A stretch of DNA of 64,000 nucleotides from Sulfurifustis variabilis. GTDB lineage: Bacteria; Pseudomonadota; Gammaproteobacteria; Acidiferrobacterales; Sulfurifustaceae. The translations under genes were made by a program, and so were the position numbers. Positions 35,827 through 43,186 of the stretch are shown here, in pieces. Position 1 is the first letter of the stretch. Each line of letters starts with the position of its first letter. The notes beneath the pieces were generated by a model. That model was not told where the DNA came from. It ran no database searches and saw only the letters and a program-made list of their open reading frames with translations. The stretch is from assembly GCF_002355415.1 (NCBI RefSeq), contig NZ_AP014936.1, positions 186,001-250,000 on the forward strand, written 5' to 3'.

Positions 35827-36453
35827 ATGAAATCCAACCCCACCACGCTTTCCGCGCTGTTCGGACTCGTCCTGCTCGTCACCACTCCCGGCCACGCCGG
35901 GGAAACACTGACCCTCGGCACTGCCACGGTCCCGAACAGGATCTCCGGGTACACGGGCGACAAGAAGGTCGCCGACGCCTTCTATGGCGTGAAGCAGATC
36001 CTGTGGGAGGAAGACAACGACAAACCGTGCTACCTGAACGTTCAGGCGAAAAAGCTGAGCTCCCCGGAGGGCAAAGTGGCCGAGATCAGCATCTGCAAGG
36101 GTGGCGCGGGGAACAAGAAGATCGTCGAGCTGACCGTCGACGACCATTACGCGCGCGGGATCGCGGTCTGCACCACCGACAGGAAGGACAGCAGCGACAA
36201 CCGCCTCAAGGGCATCAGGCTCTACGCCGCCGAAGTCGAACCGGACGGCAAGGTCATCGCACTGAACGCCTTCGAGAAGAACGAGCACACGAACTGCGCC
36301 AAGTGGCACCCGGCCGTCTACTGCCCGTCAGGCCACATCGCCAACGCCGTCTACGCGTACTACAAGGGCGGCAGCAAGGGCGGTTACTTTACCGGCCTCG
36401 GACTCAAGTGCGCCAAGGTCATCACGGCATCCGATACTGCTCGCGGGAATTGA
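35827..36453 (+). CDS. Secreted Cys-containing protein, unrecognised
   Basis: 208 aa. Signal peptide ending G-H-A, then a beta-rich mature domain with cysteines in D-K-P-C-Y, I-S-I-C-K, I-A-V-C-T, T-N-C-A-K, V-Y-C-P-S and L-K-C-A-K, six in all and suited to three disulfides. AAGGAAG stands 6-12 nt before the ATG. No family recognised. It is the last normal-composition gene before the AT-richer island. Confidence 0.75.
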   Translation: MKSNPTTLSALFGLVLLVTTPGHAGETLTLGTATVPNRISGYTGDKKVADAFYGVKQILWEEDNDKPCYLNVQAKKLSSPEGKVAEISICKGGAGNKKIVELTVDDHYARGIAVCTTDRKDSSDNRLKGIRLYAAEVEPDGKVIALNAFEKNEHTNCAKWHPAVYCPSGHIANAVYAYYKGGSKGGYFTGLGLKCAKVITASDTARGN

Positions 36454-37018
36454 AGGGAGGGTCGCGCAGCTAGCAGACGCGATCGATATATCTTCCCGCC
36501 CGGGCGAACAAGAAACTCCCGACTCTTTATGCTTCACAAATTAGAGGCGACGCGCGATAGGCAAAAGGCAAGACCTGACCCTCTCTCTCTCCGCTCTCTC
36601 TCTCCGACGCTCGCTCGGATTGCGGCGCACTAGACATTGCGTAAGCCATTGAGCGTCTCTACTCGCATCTGACCCGCATTCGTTCTTTCTCGCAAGCTAT
36701 CTGGCAAGAGGCGAGGTTTTACCCGGCTGGGGGCGATAGGAGGGGAAAATGAATCTGTCATCGTTTCCTTCATCCGCCTGCGGTTCTCCTCGCCTCAGCC
36801 GGCGGCCACATCATGTGGCACAATCCGGCAACTTCAGCATGTCAACCAAGAAGCACATATTGACAAATATGTTAATGAGTTATCCTACAACACCTTGTTT
36901 GTACGCACGTAAAATAATACACGTTACAACTAAGTCTACAGCAGCTACTTGACTTTATGTCAGATTGCCATTAGTGTCCGCGTGACATGGGCGCCGGGTG
37001 AGGCGCGGAGAAGCGAAA
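36454..37018. other. AT-richer leader region of the island, no gene seen
   Basis: 565 nt with composition unlike the flanks. Contains CT-repeats (about 36578-36605), a weak promoter-like TTGACA (36860-36865) with TATCCT 15 nt later, and a palindrome TGAC-N5-GTCA (36950-36962). Short open frames here are unconvincing. Probable promoter/operator region for the genes that follow, and possibly the left boundary of an insertion. Confidence 0.5.
36950..36962. promoter_or_regulatory. Palindrome TGAC-TTTAT-GTCA before the mini-HTH genes
   Basis: A 13-nt inverted repeat 57 nt upstream of the first mini-HTH start. Placement suggests an operator, possibly for one of the HTH proteins. It also resembles a Crp/Fnr half-site pair with 5 nt spacing, so the binder is uncertain. 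Confidence 0.35.
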
Positions 37019-37249
37019 GTGGACGAAATGGTGCGGTATATGAAGGCTGTCGTGGTGCTGCAGGCAGCGGCACTAGCTGATGAGGAAGGACGTCCTTCGA
37101 CCGAGGTCCTACTTCGTCGGGCGGGGCTAGATATCAACGAGATCGCAGAAATACTTGGCAAATCGTACGCAGCCGTCGCCAAGGCGATCAGTCGAGCACG
37201 GTCGGCGCCACGAAAAGGACGGCCGACTACCGATATGGAAGGAGTTTAA
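37019..37249 (+). CDS. Mini helix-turn-helix protein 1
   Basis: 76 aa from GTG 37019, chosen because GGAG lies 8 nt before it; another in-frame GTG is at 36998 and an ATG at 37028. A short N-terminal helix is followed by an HTH-like block L-D-I-N-E-I-A-E-I-L-G-K-S-Y-A-A-V-A-K-A-I-S-R-A-R, as in sigma-70 region 4 or GerE/LuxR-type recognition helices. The basic tail is A-R-S-A-P-R-K-G-R. Pairs in sequence with mini-HTH 2 (E-I-A-x-I-L-G). First of four such genes; function unknown. Confidence 0.75.
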   Translation: MDEMVRYMKAVVVLQAAALADEEGRPSTEVLLRRAGLDINEIAEILGKSYAAVAKAISRARSAPRKGRPTTDMEGV

Positions 37250-37252
37250 TCG

Positions 37253-37483
37253 ATGGCGAGAGAGATCAATCACGCAACACTAGCAGACGTAGTGGTACAG
37301 CTGAAGTTAACAAACAGACTCCTTGTCGCGCAGCTCAAGTCCACCATGAAACAGGCGGATTTGATCGTGCTCCTTGCGTCAGCCGGGGCTAGCAATCAGG
37401 AGATAGCGGACATACTCGGCACAACGGCCCCGACAGTTTCGAACGCCCTAGTCAGGACGAGAAAGAGAGGACGAGCGATCTAA
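37253..37483 (+). CDS. Mini helix-turn-helix protein 2
   Basis: 76 aa. N-terminal helix D-V-V-V-Q-L-K-L-T-N-R-L-L-V-A-Q-L (coiled-coil-like), then S-N-Q-E-I-A-D-I-L-G-T-T-A-P-T-V-S-N-A-L-V-R-T-R-K-R-G-R. AAGGAG 9 nt before the ATG; 3 nt after gene 1. Same architecture as gene 1, so probably a paralogue. DNA binding as a dimer is a reasonable inference. Confidence 0.78.
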   Translation: MAREINHATLADVVVQLKLTNRLLVAQLKSTMKQADLIVLLASAGASNQEIADILGTTAPTVSNALVRTRKRGRAI

Positions 37484-37616
37484 CGCAGTCTGAAGCAACG
37501 GCGGTCCTTTGTCCGCCGAGAGCGTGGCTCGAAGTCTCATGAAGTCGCTCCAGGAAGCGAACACGGAGCGGGGAAACGCACGCACAAACTACGCTCCACT
37601 ATCGGAGGAATGATCT

Positions 37617-37802
37617 ATGGCAGCCAAGAAGATACAGGAGGTCAACGAGACAGCAGAAGTCCTAAAGAACATGCTGATTGTTCAACTCGCGCTGGCTGGT
37701 GTTCAACAACGCGCGATCCGCAACATTGTCGGCTGCGACATAAACCGCGTCAGCCGAATTGCGAGACACCTTAAAGCAAATAAGTCAGATGAGGAGGGCT
37801 AG
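37617..37802 (+). CDS. Mini helix-turn-helix protein 3
   Basis: 61 aa. Helix V-L-K-N-M-L-I-V-Q-L-A-L-A-G, then Q-R-A-I-R-N-I-V-G-C-D-I-N-R-V-S-R-I-A-R-H-L-K. GGAGG lies 7-11 nt ahead. The 133-nt gap from gene 2 holds a hairpin GGCGG-N8-CCGCC (about 37500-37517). Closest to gene 4 (D-x-N-R-V-S-R). Confidence 0.75.
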   Translation: MAAKKIQEVNETAEVLKNMLIVQLALAGVQQRAIRNIVGCDINRVSRIARHLKANKSDEEG

Positions 37803-37804
37803 GT

Positions 37805-38005
37805 ATGACGCGTAATCCAGAGAAGATCGATCCAATTGAACGGAAGCTGGACTCGATCCTGTCGGTTCTTCAGGACCTGCTGATCTTGCAGGGCGCGAAG
37901 GCGGGGATCAAGAGAGACGATCTCAGGCGAATCGTTTCAGTCGACACGAACCGGGTGAGCCGAGTAATGAAACACGTTCGGCGGGCTAAGAACGAGGTTG
38001 AGTAA
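37805..38005 (+). CDS. Mini helix-turn-helix protein 4
   Basis: 66 aa. N-terminal helix E-R-K-L-D-S-I-L-S-V-L-Q-D-L-L-I-L-Q-G-A-K-A-G, then R-D-D-L-R-R-I-V-S-V-D-T-N-R-V-S-R-V-M-K-H-V-R-R-A-K. GAGGAGGG precedes the ATG. Its stop overlaps the start of the next gene (TAATG), so its dosage is tied to the TIGR02391-like protein, as expected for an antitoxin or regulator. Confidence 0.78.
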   Translation: MTRNPEKIDPIERKLDSILSVLQDLLILQGAKAGIKRDDLRRIVSVDTNRVSRVMKHVRRAKNEVE

Positions 38006-38709
38006 TGCCTCGAACCCGACTTGACCCCGTCCTGCTCGAGAAGCTCGCAACGAAGACTAAAAAGAGTCCTCAGTACATCCGAGAGCAGATCAGCCGCCGT
38101 GCTGCCCGCCTAAGTATTGCGTCGGAAGCCGCAATGGTCCTCTGGGCACGAGAATTCGGGATCGGCACGGCCGCCTTTCAGCGACGGCTTGACCCTCACA
38201 TACAGCAACAAATTGGGGCCGCTCGATTCGTCAAGCTCTCCAACGACGCTATTCCGCGACGGACTGAAGCCAAGGTCCCGCGCGATCCCCGAGGACCGTC
38301 CCCGTTACGGGCGTCAATAGATTTCCTGCTTAGTGATGAAGAGCTGAAAAGGCGCTGCGCGGATCTGCTTACGGCTCGAAAAAGCTTTGACCGTGTCTTT
38401 CGCGAGGCAACAGTGGTTCTCGATAATCGTCTCAAGCGGCTGGCGCAGATAAAGGGCAAGATGAATCCTGCGGATCTAGTGGCGAGGGTGCTCCATCCCG
38501 ATCGAGCTCTGTTGGTGGTAAGTGAGCATCGAGACGAGCAGCAGGGATTTTTCGAACTCGTTAAGGGCCTCATGGCGGCCTTTCGCAACCCGGCCCATCA
38601 CTCATTGAACGACCAGTCGACTCGCGAAGAGGCGCTTCGCTTTTGTGGATTCATTGACTCGCTTCTGTCGATACTGGGTCGCGCAAGGCTTAATCTGCCG
38701 CCAAGCTGA
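38005..38709 (+). CDS. TIGR02391/Ymh-like protein with HEPN-type motif
   Basis: 234 aa. N-terminal helical domain (about 1-75): S-P-Q-Y-I-R-E-Q-I-S-R-R-A-A-R-L-S, then W-A-R-E-F-G-I-G-T-A-A-F-Q-R-R-L-D. C-terminal domain (about 105-228) resembles TIGR02391: helix F-D-R-V-F-R-E-A-T-V-V-L-D-N-R-L, then G-F-F-E-L-V-K-G-L-M-A-A-F-R-N-P-A-H-H (Arg194 to His199). R-N-x3-H is the HEPN ribonuclease motif, so this may be an RNA-cleaving effector. Ymh proteins often neighbour restriction or phage-defence genes. Coupled to mini-HTH 4. Not recognised as a named system. Confidence 0.75.
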   Translation: MPRTRLDPVLLEKLATKTKKSPQYIREQISRRAARLSIASEAAMVLWAREFGIGTAAFQRRLDPHIQQQIGAARFVKLSNDAIPRRTEAKVPRDPRGPSPLRASIDFLLSDEELKRRCADLLTARKSFDRVFREATVVLDNRLKRLAQIKGKMNPADLVARVLHPDRALLVVSEHRDEQQGFFELVKGLMAAFRNPAHHSLNDQSTREEALRFCGFIDSLLSILGRARLNLPPS

Positions 38710-38751
38710 ACTCTCGAAGTCGGCGTTCTAAATCCAGAAGTTGACGTCGCG

Positions 38752-38787
38752 CGCGTACTCCGCTGGCGAGGTTCGCCGCGGTACGCG
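38752..38787. terminator. Long hairpin after the TIGR02391-like gene
   Basis: CGCGTAC (38752-38758) pairs with GTACGCG (38781-38787); inside, CGC with GCG and GGCGA with TCGCC, around a GGT loop with small bulges. About 15 pairs in all, 43 nt beyond the stop codon. No U-run on the plus strand, so it may be a Rho-dependent 3' end, a processing site or the mark of an insertion boundary. Confidence 0.45.
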
Positions 38788-38875
38788 ACATACTGCTGCG
38801 TGAACGTATGGACCCCTCTGCGAAATATGCAATATCCGGCGATAGTGTCCTTAGCAACTTCGGGCGCGTCTAGCG

Positions 38876-39328
38876 CTAATGCGTCACCCGCGTCCCGCCC
38901 CGCCCACCCTGAATGATCCGCACCCGCTCCCCGACCCGGAACTCCTCGTCGGCCGCCTGGACGACGGCGAGGAGGCGGCCGCTGTCGAGCTTCACGGTGA
39001 TCTCGTAGCCCTTCTGGCGGGTGACGCCTTCCTCGGCGGCGGCACCGGCGACGCCACCGATGACGGCGCCGGCGATCCCGCCGACGGCGCGGCCGACCGG
39101 GCTGCTGCCGGCCTCGCGACCGACGACGCTGCCGGCGGCGCCGCCCGCCACGGCGCCGACGCCGGACTTGGTGCCTTCGATCTGGACTTCGCGGATGTGC
39201 TCGACGATGCCCATCTGGACGTCGTAGGCGGTGCGTGCCTGGGAGCGTTCGTAGGCGCTGCCGGACATGCTCGAGGCGCAGGCGGGAAGGAGCAGGACGG
39301 TGACGGCCAGGATGGCGTGGCGAAGCAT
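38876..39328 (-). CDS. Glycine-zipper (SlyB-like) outer-membrane lipoprotein
   Basis: 150 aa. Lipobox L-L-P-A-C, a helical part with Y-D-V-Q-M-G-I-V-E-H-I-R-E-V-Q-I-E-G, a glycine-zipper run G-A-V-A-G-G-A-A-G-S-V-V-G (about residues 57-100), and a C-terminal beta segment Y-E-I-T-V-K-L-D-S-G-R ... G-E-R-V-R-I-I-Q-G. This is the Rickettsia 17-kDa antigen / SlyB layout, an envelope-stress-associated lipoprotein. Length normal. First conserved gene to the right of the island. Confidence 0.9.
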   Translation of the reverse strand: MLRHAILAVTVLLLPACASSMSGSAYERSQARTAYDVQMGIVEHIREVQIEGTKSGVGAVAGGAAGSVVGREAGSSPVGRAVGGIAGAVIGGVAGAAAEEGVTRQKGYEITVKLDSGRLLAVVQAADEEFRVGERVRIIQGGRGGTRVTH

Positions 39329-39444
39329 GGTGTAAGTCCTCGTATCGTTATTCGGAGCTCGAACGCGCGGCGGTGTGCCGGCGTTGACGCATAAAAGAAG
39401 AATCGCTGACGGCGGGGGATTTGGGAAGGGTGGGGCATATTTGC

Positions 39445-39504
39445 CCCTCACCCCGGCCCTCTCCCCGGAGGGGAGAGGGAGAATTACTAATAAGGGAGAG
39501 GGAG
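39445..39504. repeat. CCCTCTCCC-type intergenic repeat, copy 1
   Basis: CCCTCACCCCGGCCCTCTCC followed by the complementary GGAGGGGAGAGGGA and a further AAGGGAGAGGGAG. The same element occurs at 47430, 51719, 53375 and 53500. Such sequences are common between genes in high-GC proteobacteria. Confidence 0.7.
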
Positions 39505-39519
39505 TACTTCGGACCGCTT

Positions 39520-42500
39520 CTACACGCGCGGGACGGCGTTGCGGTCGAGGAGGTGTTCGAGCCAGAGGTCGGTGAGGCGTTCCTGCAGGCGGTTCTGGCC
39601 GAGGCGCTCGTCGAGGTTGTCGAGGTCGACGATGTCGAGGGGCTGGTCCTGCCAGGAGCAGCCGAACACGGCCTTGGTGCGGTGGCCGGTCTTGGGGTCG
39701 ATCTGCCACTGGAGGCACTGCGAGCACACGCCCTTCAGCATGCACTGCATCGGCGTGCTGACGGAGGCGACCGTGTGCTCCGCCTTGCAGAAGCGCGGCG
39801 CGAGGAGGCCGTGCTTGGCGTCGCGGACGGCGCGCACCAGGCGGTTGCTGCCGACGATCATGAGGCGGTCGACCTCCTCGACGGGGATCGGCGGGCGCTT
39901 CGGGCTCGGGCCGAGCGCGCCGTCGGCGTAGCGCTGGATCGCCTCGATCGCGCTGCCGACCGAATAGTGATCGTCCGGCCGCGACGGCTTCACCGGCGGG
40001 CCTTCCTCGACCGACCAGACGACGACGTCGGCGGCCTGCTCGATCTCCTCGCGCAGGAACACTTGGTCGGCCGTTTTGAAGTGCCCGACGTAGAGCACGC
40101 GGTTGCCGGCGGCGCGGAGCGCCGGGCCGGTCGCGAGGAGGTGGGCGACGCCGAGGCGGTCGCCGACGATCATCACGGTTTCCGCGCTCGGGATCTTCGC
40201 GCGCACGCCGGCCGGGCCCATGAGGGCGACCGGGTCGCCGGGCTTGAGCGTGGAGATCAGGCGCGAGCTCGCGCCCTGCTCGACGACGATCAGCGAGACG
40301 TCGCCCGCCTTCGGGTCGACGTGCGCGCCCGAGAGCGCGAGCGCCTCGGTCTGGAGCCGCGTGCCGTCGACGAAGGGCGAATGCGTCTCGTAGTTCTGGA
40401 GCCGGAAGAACTGGCCGGGCTTGAACTTGAGCGCGGCCTGGGGCGCGTGGACCGTCAGCTCGACGACGTCCTTCGCCAGCCGGCGGAGCCGCTTCACCTT
40501 CACGGCGAACGCCGCGTCGATGTGCGCCCGGAAGGCGTCGTATTCCTCGTCGTCGCCGACGGCGTCGGCGCGGCTGCCGAAGGTCTCGACGATCTTCGGG
40601 TAGATGCGCTTGCCGGAGGCGATCGCCTTCACGACGCTTCCGTGGAAGACCGGGTGCGTGTCGCCGACGAAGCTCACGCGCCGGCCGTCGTGCACGTAGG
40701 AGGTGAACGGGCCGAACTCCGGCAGCTTCGCGTGCGACGCGACGGGGACGGCGACGTTCGCGTCGTCCTTCGCCTCGAAGGTCTGGTAGTGCCCGCGCTC
40801 CTTGGCGAAGTGGCCCTTGTGCTCGAACTCGTAGGCGACGTTCGGACGCGCGCCGGTCGCGACAAAGATCGAGCGGGCGGGGAGCCTCACCTCTTCCTCG
40901 GTCGGGCGCCACGCGCCCGTGTCGGCCTTGGCCTGCCGCTGGCACACGAGGGCGGCGACGTGCCCGAACCGATCGAGCTCCGCCCGGACGGGGGCGAGGC
41001 CCTCGGCGTACATCACGCCCTCCTCGAAGGCCTTGACGATTTCCTCGTGGTTGCGCGTGTAGGCCGGCGACTCGGTCATGCCGCGCCGGTAGGCGACGGT
41101 CACGCCGCCCCATTGCTTCAGCAGCGGCAGGAAGTCCGGCGCCTCGCCCGCGGCCTTTGCCCGCGCCCGCTCGGCGCGCACCGCGCGGCCGTGCTCGAGG
41201 AATTCGTCGAGGATGAGGCGCGACTCCTCGTCGAGGCGACCGCGCACGACCGTCTCGCCGCGCGCCGCGACGAGCGTGTCGTAGCGGTCGAGCGTCTTCT
41301 CGACCTGGGCGATGTAGTACGCCTGCGCCTCGGTCGCGGTGTCGATGCCGGTGAGGCCGCCGCCGATGACGACGGCGGGCAGGCGCACCTGGAGGTTCGC
41401 GAGGCTCGCGCGCTTCGCGGCGCCGGTGAGCTGTAGCGCCATGAGGAAGTCGTTCGCCTGGCGCATGCCCGGGGCGAGGCTGCCCGGGATCGGCAGCGCC
41501 TGCGGCAGGCCCGCGCCGACCGCGATCGCGACGTGATCGAAGCCCATCGCCCAGGCGTCCTCGACGGTGACGGTGCCGCCGAAGCGCACGCCGCCGTAGA
41601 CCTGGAAGTAGGGCCGCCGCGAGAGGGAGAGATAAATGAGCTTCAGGAAGTTCTTGTCCCACCGGTTCGTGATGCCGTACTCGGCCACGCCGCCGAAGCC
41701 CGCCATCACACGCTCGTCGAGCTCTTCCTTGAGATCGCCGTAGTTGCGCACCGGGAGGCGCACGTACTCCTCCGGCAGCGGCTCGATCTTGAGGCCCTCG
41801 GTCCCGACGACCGCGAAGCCCTCCATCAATAGATGGTGCGCGAGCGTGAACCCGGCCGGGCCCATGCCGATGATGAGCGCCTTGAGCCCGTTGTAGGGCT
41901 TGGGCAGCCACTGGCGCGGGCGCAGCGGATTCCAGCGGATGAGGAGGTCGTAGATCTCGACGCCCCACGGCAGCGCGAGCACGTCCGTCAGGATGCCGGT
42001 CTCGGACTGCGGGATGTCGACGGGGTCCTGCTTCTGGTAGACGCACGCCTTCATGCAGTCGTTGCAGATGCGGTGCCCGGTCGCGGCGCACATCGGGTTG
42101 TCGATCGTGATCATCGCGAGCGCGGCGATCCCGAGGCCGTCGCGCTTCATCACGTGCATCTCGGAGATCTTCTCCTCGAGCGGGCAGCCGGTGAGCGTCA
42201 CGCCGAGCGGGTTCACCTTGAGGCCGCGCTCGGGCTCGCCCTTCTTCTCGGGGAAGCCCTTGGAGCAGAAGTCGCCGTCGTGGTCGTGGCAGTAGATGCA
42301 GTAGTTGACCTGGTGCTGTACCTCACGCCCCGACATGCGCGGGTCGGTGAGCTTGAAGCCGTCGCGCCGGCGCATGTGCCCGGCCGGTCCCTCGACGCGG
42401 CCGGCCGGGTCGTCCGGCAGCGGTTCGAACGGCACGAGGTGGTCGTGCTCGATGCCGTGCGGGAGCTTGAGGCTCACCCAGCCGGCGGTCGCGCGCCCGC

Positions 42501-43044
42501 CCTCGTCGGAGGTCATGGCGCGCACGCACCAGCGCGTGAGCTTTTCGAGCGCGTCGGCGTTCGCCTTCTCATCTCGGAGCAGCGCGAGCCCGTAGCGGGC
42601 GGTGGCGAGCTCGCGGTCGGGGCTGTCGAGCTTCGCGGCGGCAAGCGCGCCGGTGAGCCAGCGGTCCAGCTCCGCGAACGGCTCGAACTCGTCCTTCTTG
42701 AGGAGCCGGCGGCGGGCGCGCTTGAGGACCACGTTCTTCTTGAACGCAAAGATCGGGTCGTGCCCGAGCGTCGCCGCGCGCAGCGTGGCGACCGCGTCCT
42801 CGACCCCGAAGAGCTCGACGACCATCCGTTCGAGCAGGGGGCCGAGCGCGAGCAGCAGCTCGCTGCGCTCGATCGGACCGAGCGCCTGTTCGGACTGGCG
42901 GTAGCGCAGCAGCCGCTCGTGCAGCGCCGCGTCCTGCGCGCGCACGCGCGCGAGGAACTCCCGATCGAGCTTGCGAAGCGTCTCGATCTCCTGGAGCTGC
43001 GTGAAGGTGAATCCGTTCGCCAGCTTGAGTTCGGCTTTGGACAT
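39520..43044 (-). CDS. Nfn-like fused oxidoreductase (GltD-like + PyrK-like ferredoxin reductase)
   Basis: 1174 aa from M-S-K-A-E-L (a GTG 9 nt upstream gives 1177). Positions below count from that longer start. Cys252, 255, 263, 290 and 322, 330, 333, 337 could hold Fe-S clusters. A GltD-like part has an FAD Rossmann site (I-I-G-M-G-P-A-G, about 394-401) and an NADPH site (V-I-G-G-G-L-T-G, about 562-569). From about 870 a ferredoxin-reductase domain ends in C-M-L-K-G-V-C-S-Q-C ... F-G-C-S-W, a PyrK/NfnA-type [2Fe-2S] motif. This is NfnB and NfnA joined, with an extra N-terminal domain. NfnAB couples NADH, ferredoxin and NADP. A DNR box lies upstream. Confidence 0.8.
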   Translation of the reverse strand: MSKAELKLANGFTFTQLQEIETLRKLDREFLARVRAQDAALHERLLRYRQSEQALGPIERSELLLALGPLLERMVVELFGVEDAVATLRAATLGHDPIFAFKKNVVLKRARRRLLKKDEFEPFAELDRWLTGALAAAKLDSPDRELATARYGLALLRDEKANADALEKLTRWCVRAMTSDEGGRATAGWVSLKLPHGIEHDHLVPFEPLPDDPAGRVEGPAGHMRRRDGFKLTDPRMSGREVQHQVNYCIYCHDHDGDFCSKGFPEKKGEPERGLKVNPLGVTLTGCPLEEKISEMHVMKRDGLGIAALAMITIDNPMCAATGHRICNDCMKACVYQKQDPVDIPQSETGILTDVLALPWGVEIYDLLIRWNPLRPRQWLPKPYNGLKALIIGMGPAGFTLAHHLLMEGFAVVGTEGLKIEPLPEEYVRLPVRNYGDLKEELDERVMAGFGGVAEYGITNRWDKNFLKLIYLSLSRRPYFQVYGGVRFGGTVTVEDAWAMGFDHVAIAVGAGLPQALPIPGSLAPGMRQANDFLMALQLTGAAKRASLANLQVRLPAVVIGGGLTGIDTATEAQAYYIAQVEKTLDRYDTLVAARGETVVRGRLDEESRLILDEFLEHGRAVRAERARAKAAGEAPDFLPLLKQWGGVTVAYRRGMTESPAYTRNHEEIVKAFEEGVMYAEGLAPVRAELDRFGHVAALVCQRQAKADTGAWRPTEEEVRLPARSIFVATGARPNVAYEFEHKGHFAKERGHYQTFEAKDDANVAVPVASHAKLPEFGPFTSYVHDGRRVSFVGDTHPVFHGSVVKAIASGKRIYPKIVETFGSRADAVGDDEEYDAFRAHIDAAFAVKVKRLRRLAKDVVELTVHAPQAALKFKPGQFFRLQNYETHSPFVDGTRLQTEALALSGAHVDPKAGDVSLIVVEQGASSRLISTLKPGDPVALMGPAGVRAKIPSAETVMIVGDRLGVAHLLATGPALRAAGNRVLYVGHFKTADQVFLREEIEQAADVVVWSVEEGPPVKPSRPDDHYSVGSAIEAIQRYADGALGPSPKRPPIPVEEVDRLMIVGSNRLVRAVRDAKHGLLAPRFCKAEHTVASVSTPMQCMLKGVCSQCLQWQIDPKTGHRTKAVFGCSWQDQPLDIVDLDNLDERLGQNRLQERLTDLWLEHLLDRNAVPRV

Positions 43045-43108
43045 CAAAGGCACGCGGGAAGCGGGTGATTGGCCCGTCCAGTATGGGCGCGACAGGCGGT
43101 TGCCGGCC

Positions 43109-43122
43109 TTGATTTACATCAG
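43109..43122. promoter_or_regulatory. FNR/DNR-type box TTGATTTACATCAG
   Basis: TTGAT-N4-ATCAG, one mismatch from the Fnr consensus, 65 nt upstream of the Nfn-like gene on the minus strand. Confidence 0.6.
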
Positions 43123-43186
43123 AGGCGCCGCGCGGCGGCGCGTATTGTACGGGGTTGGAGCGCCAATTTCATGGCGGCGGGGACCG

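Noticed and set aside
36578-36605. CTCTCTCTC run as a possible CRISPR or tandem repeat array
   Set aside because: A simple dinucleotide repeat without spacers or conserved repeat units.
36749-36952. 67-codon plus-strand frame in the island leader
   Set aside because: It has AGGAGGGG before its ATG but the protein is low-information and rich in Ser/Pro/Thr with no predicted fold; more likely untranslated leader.
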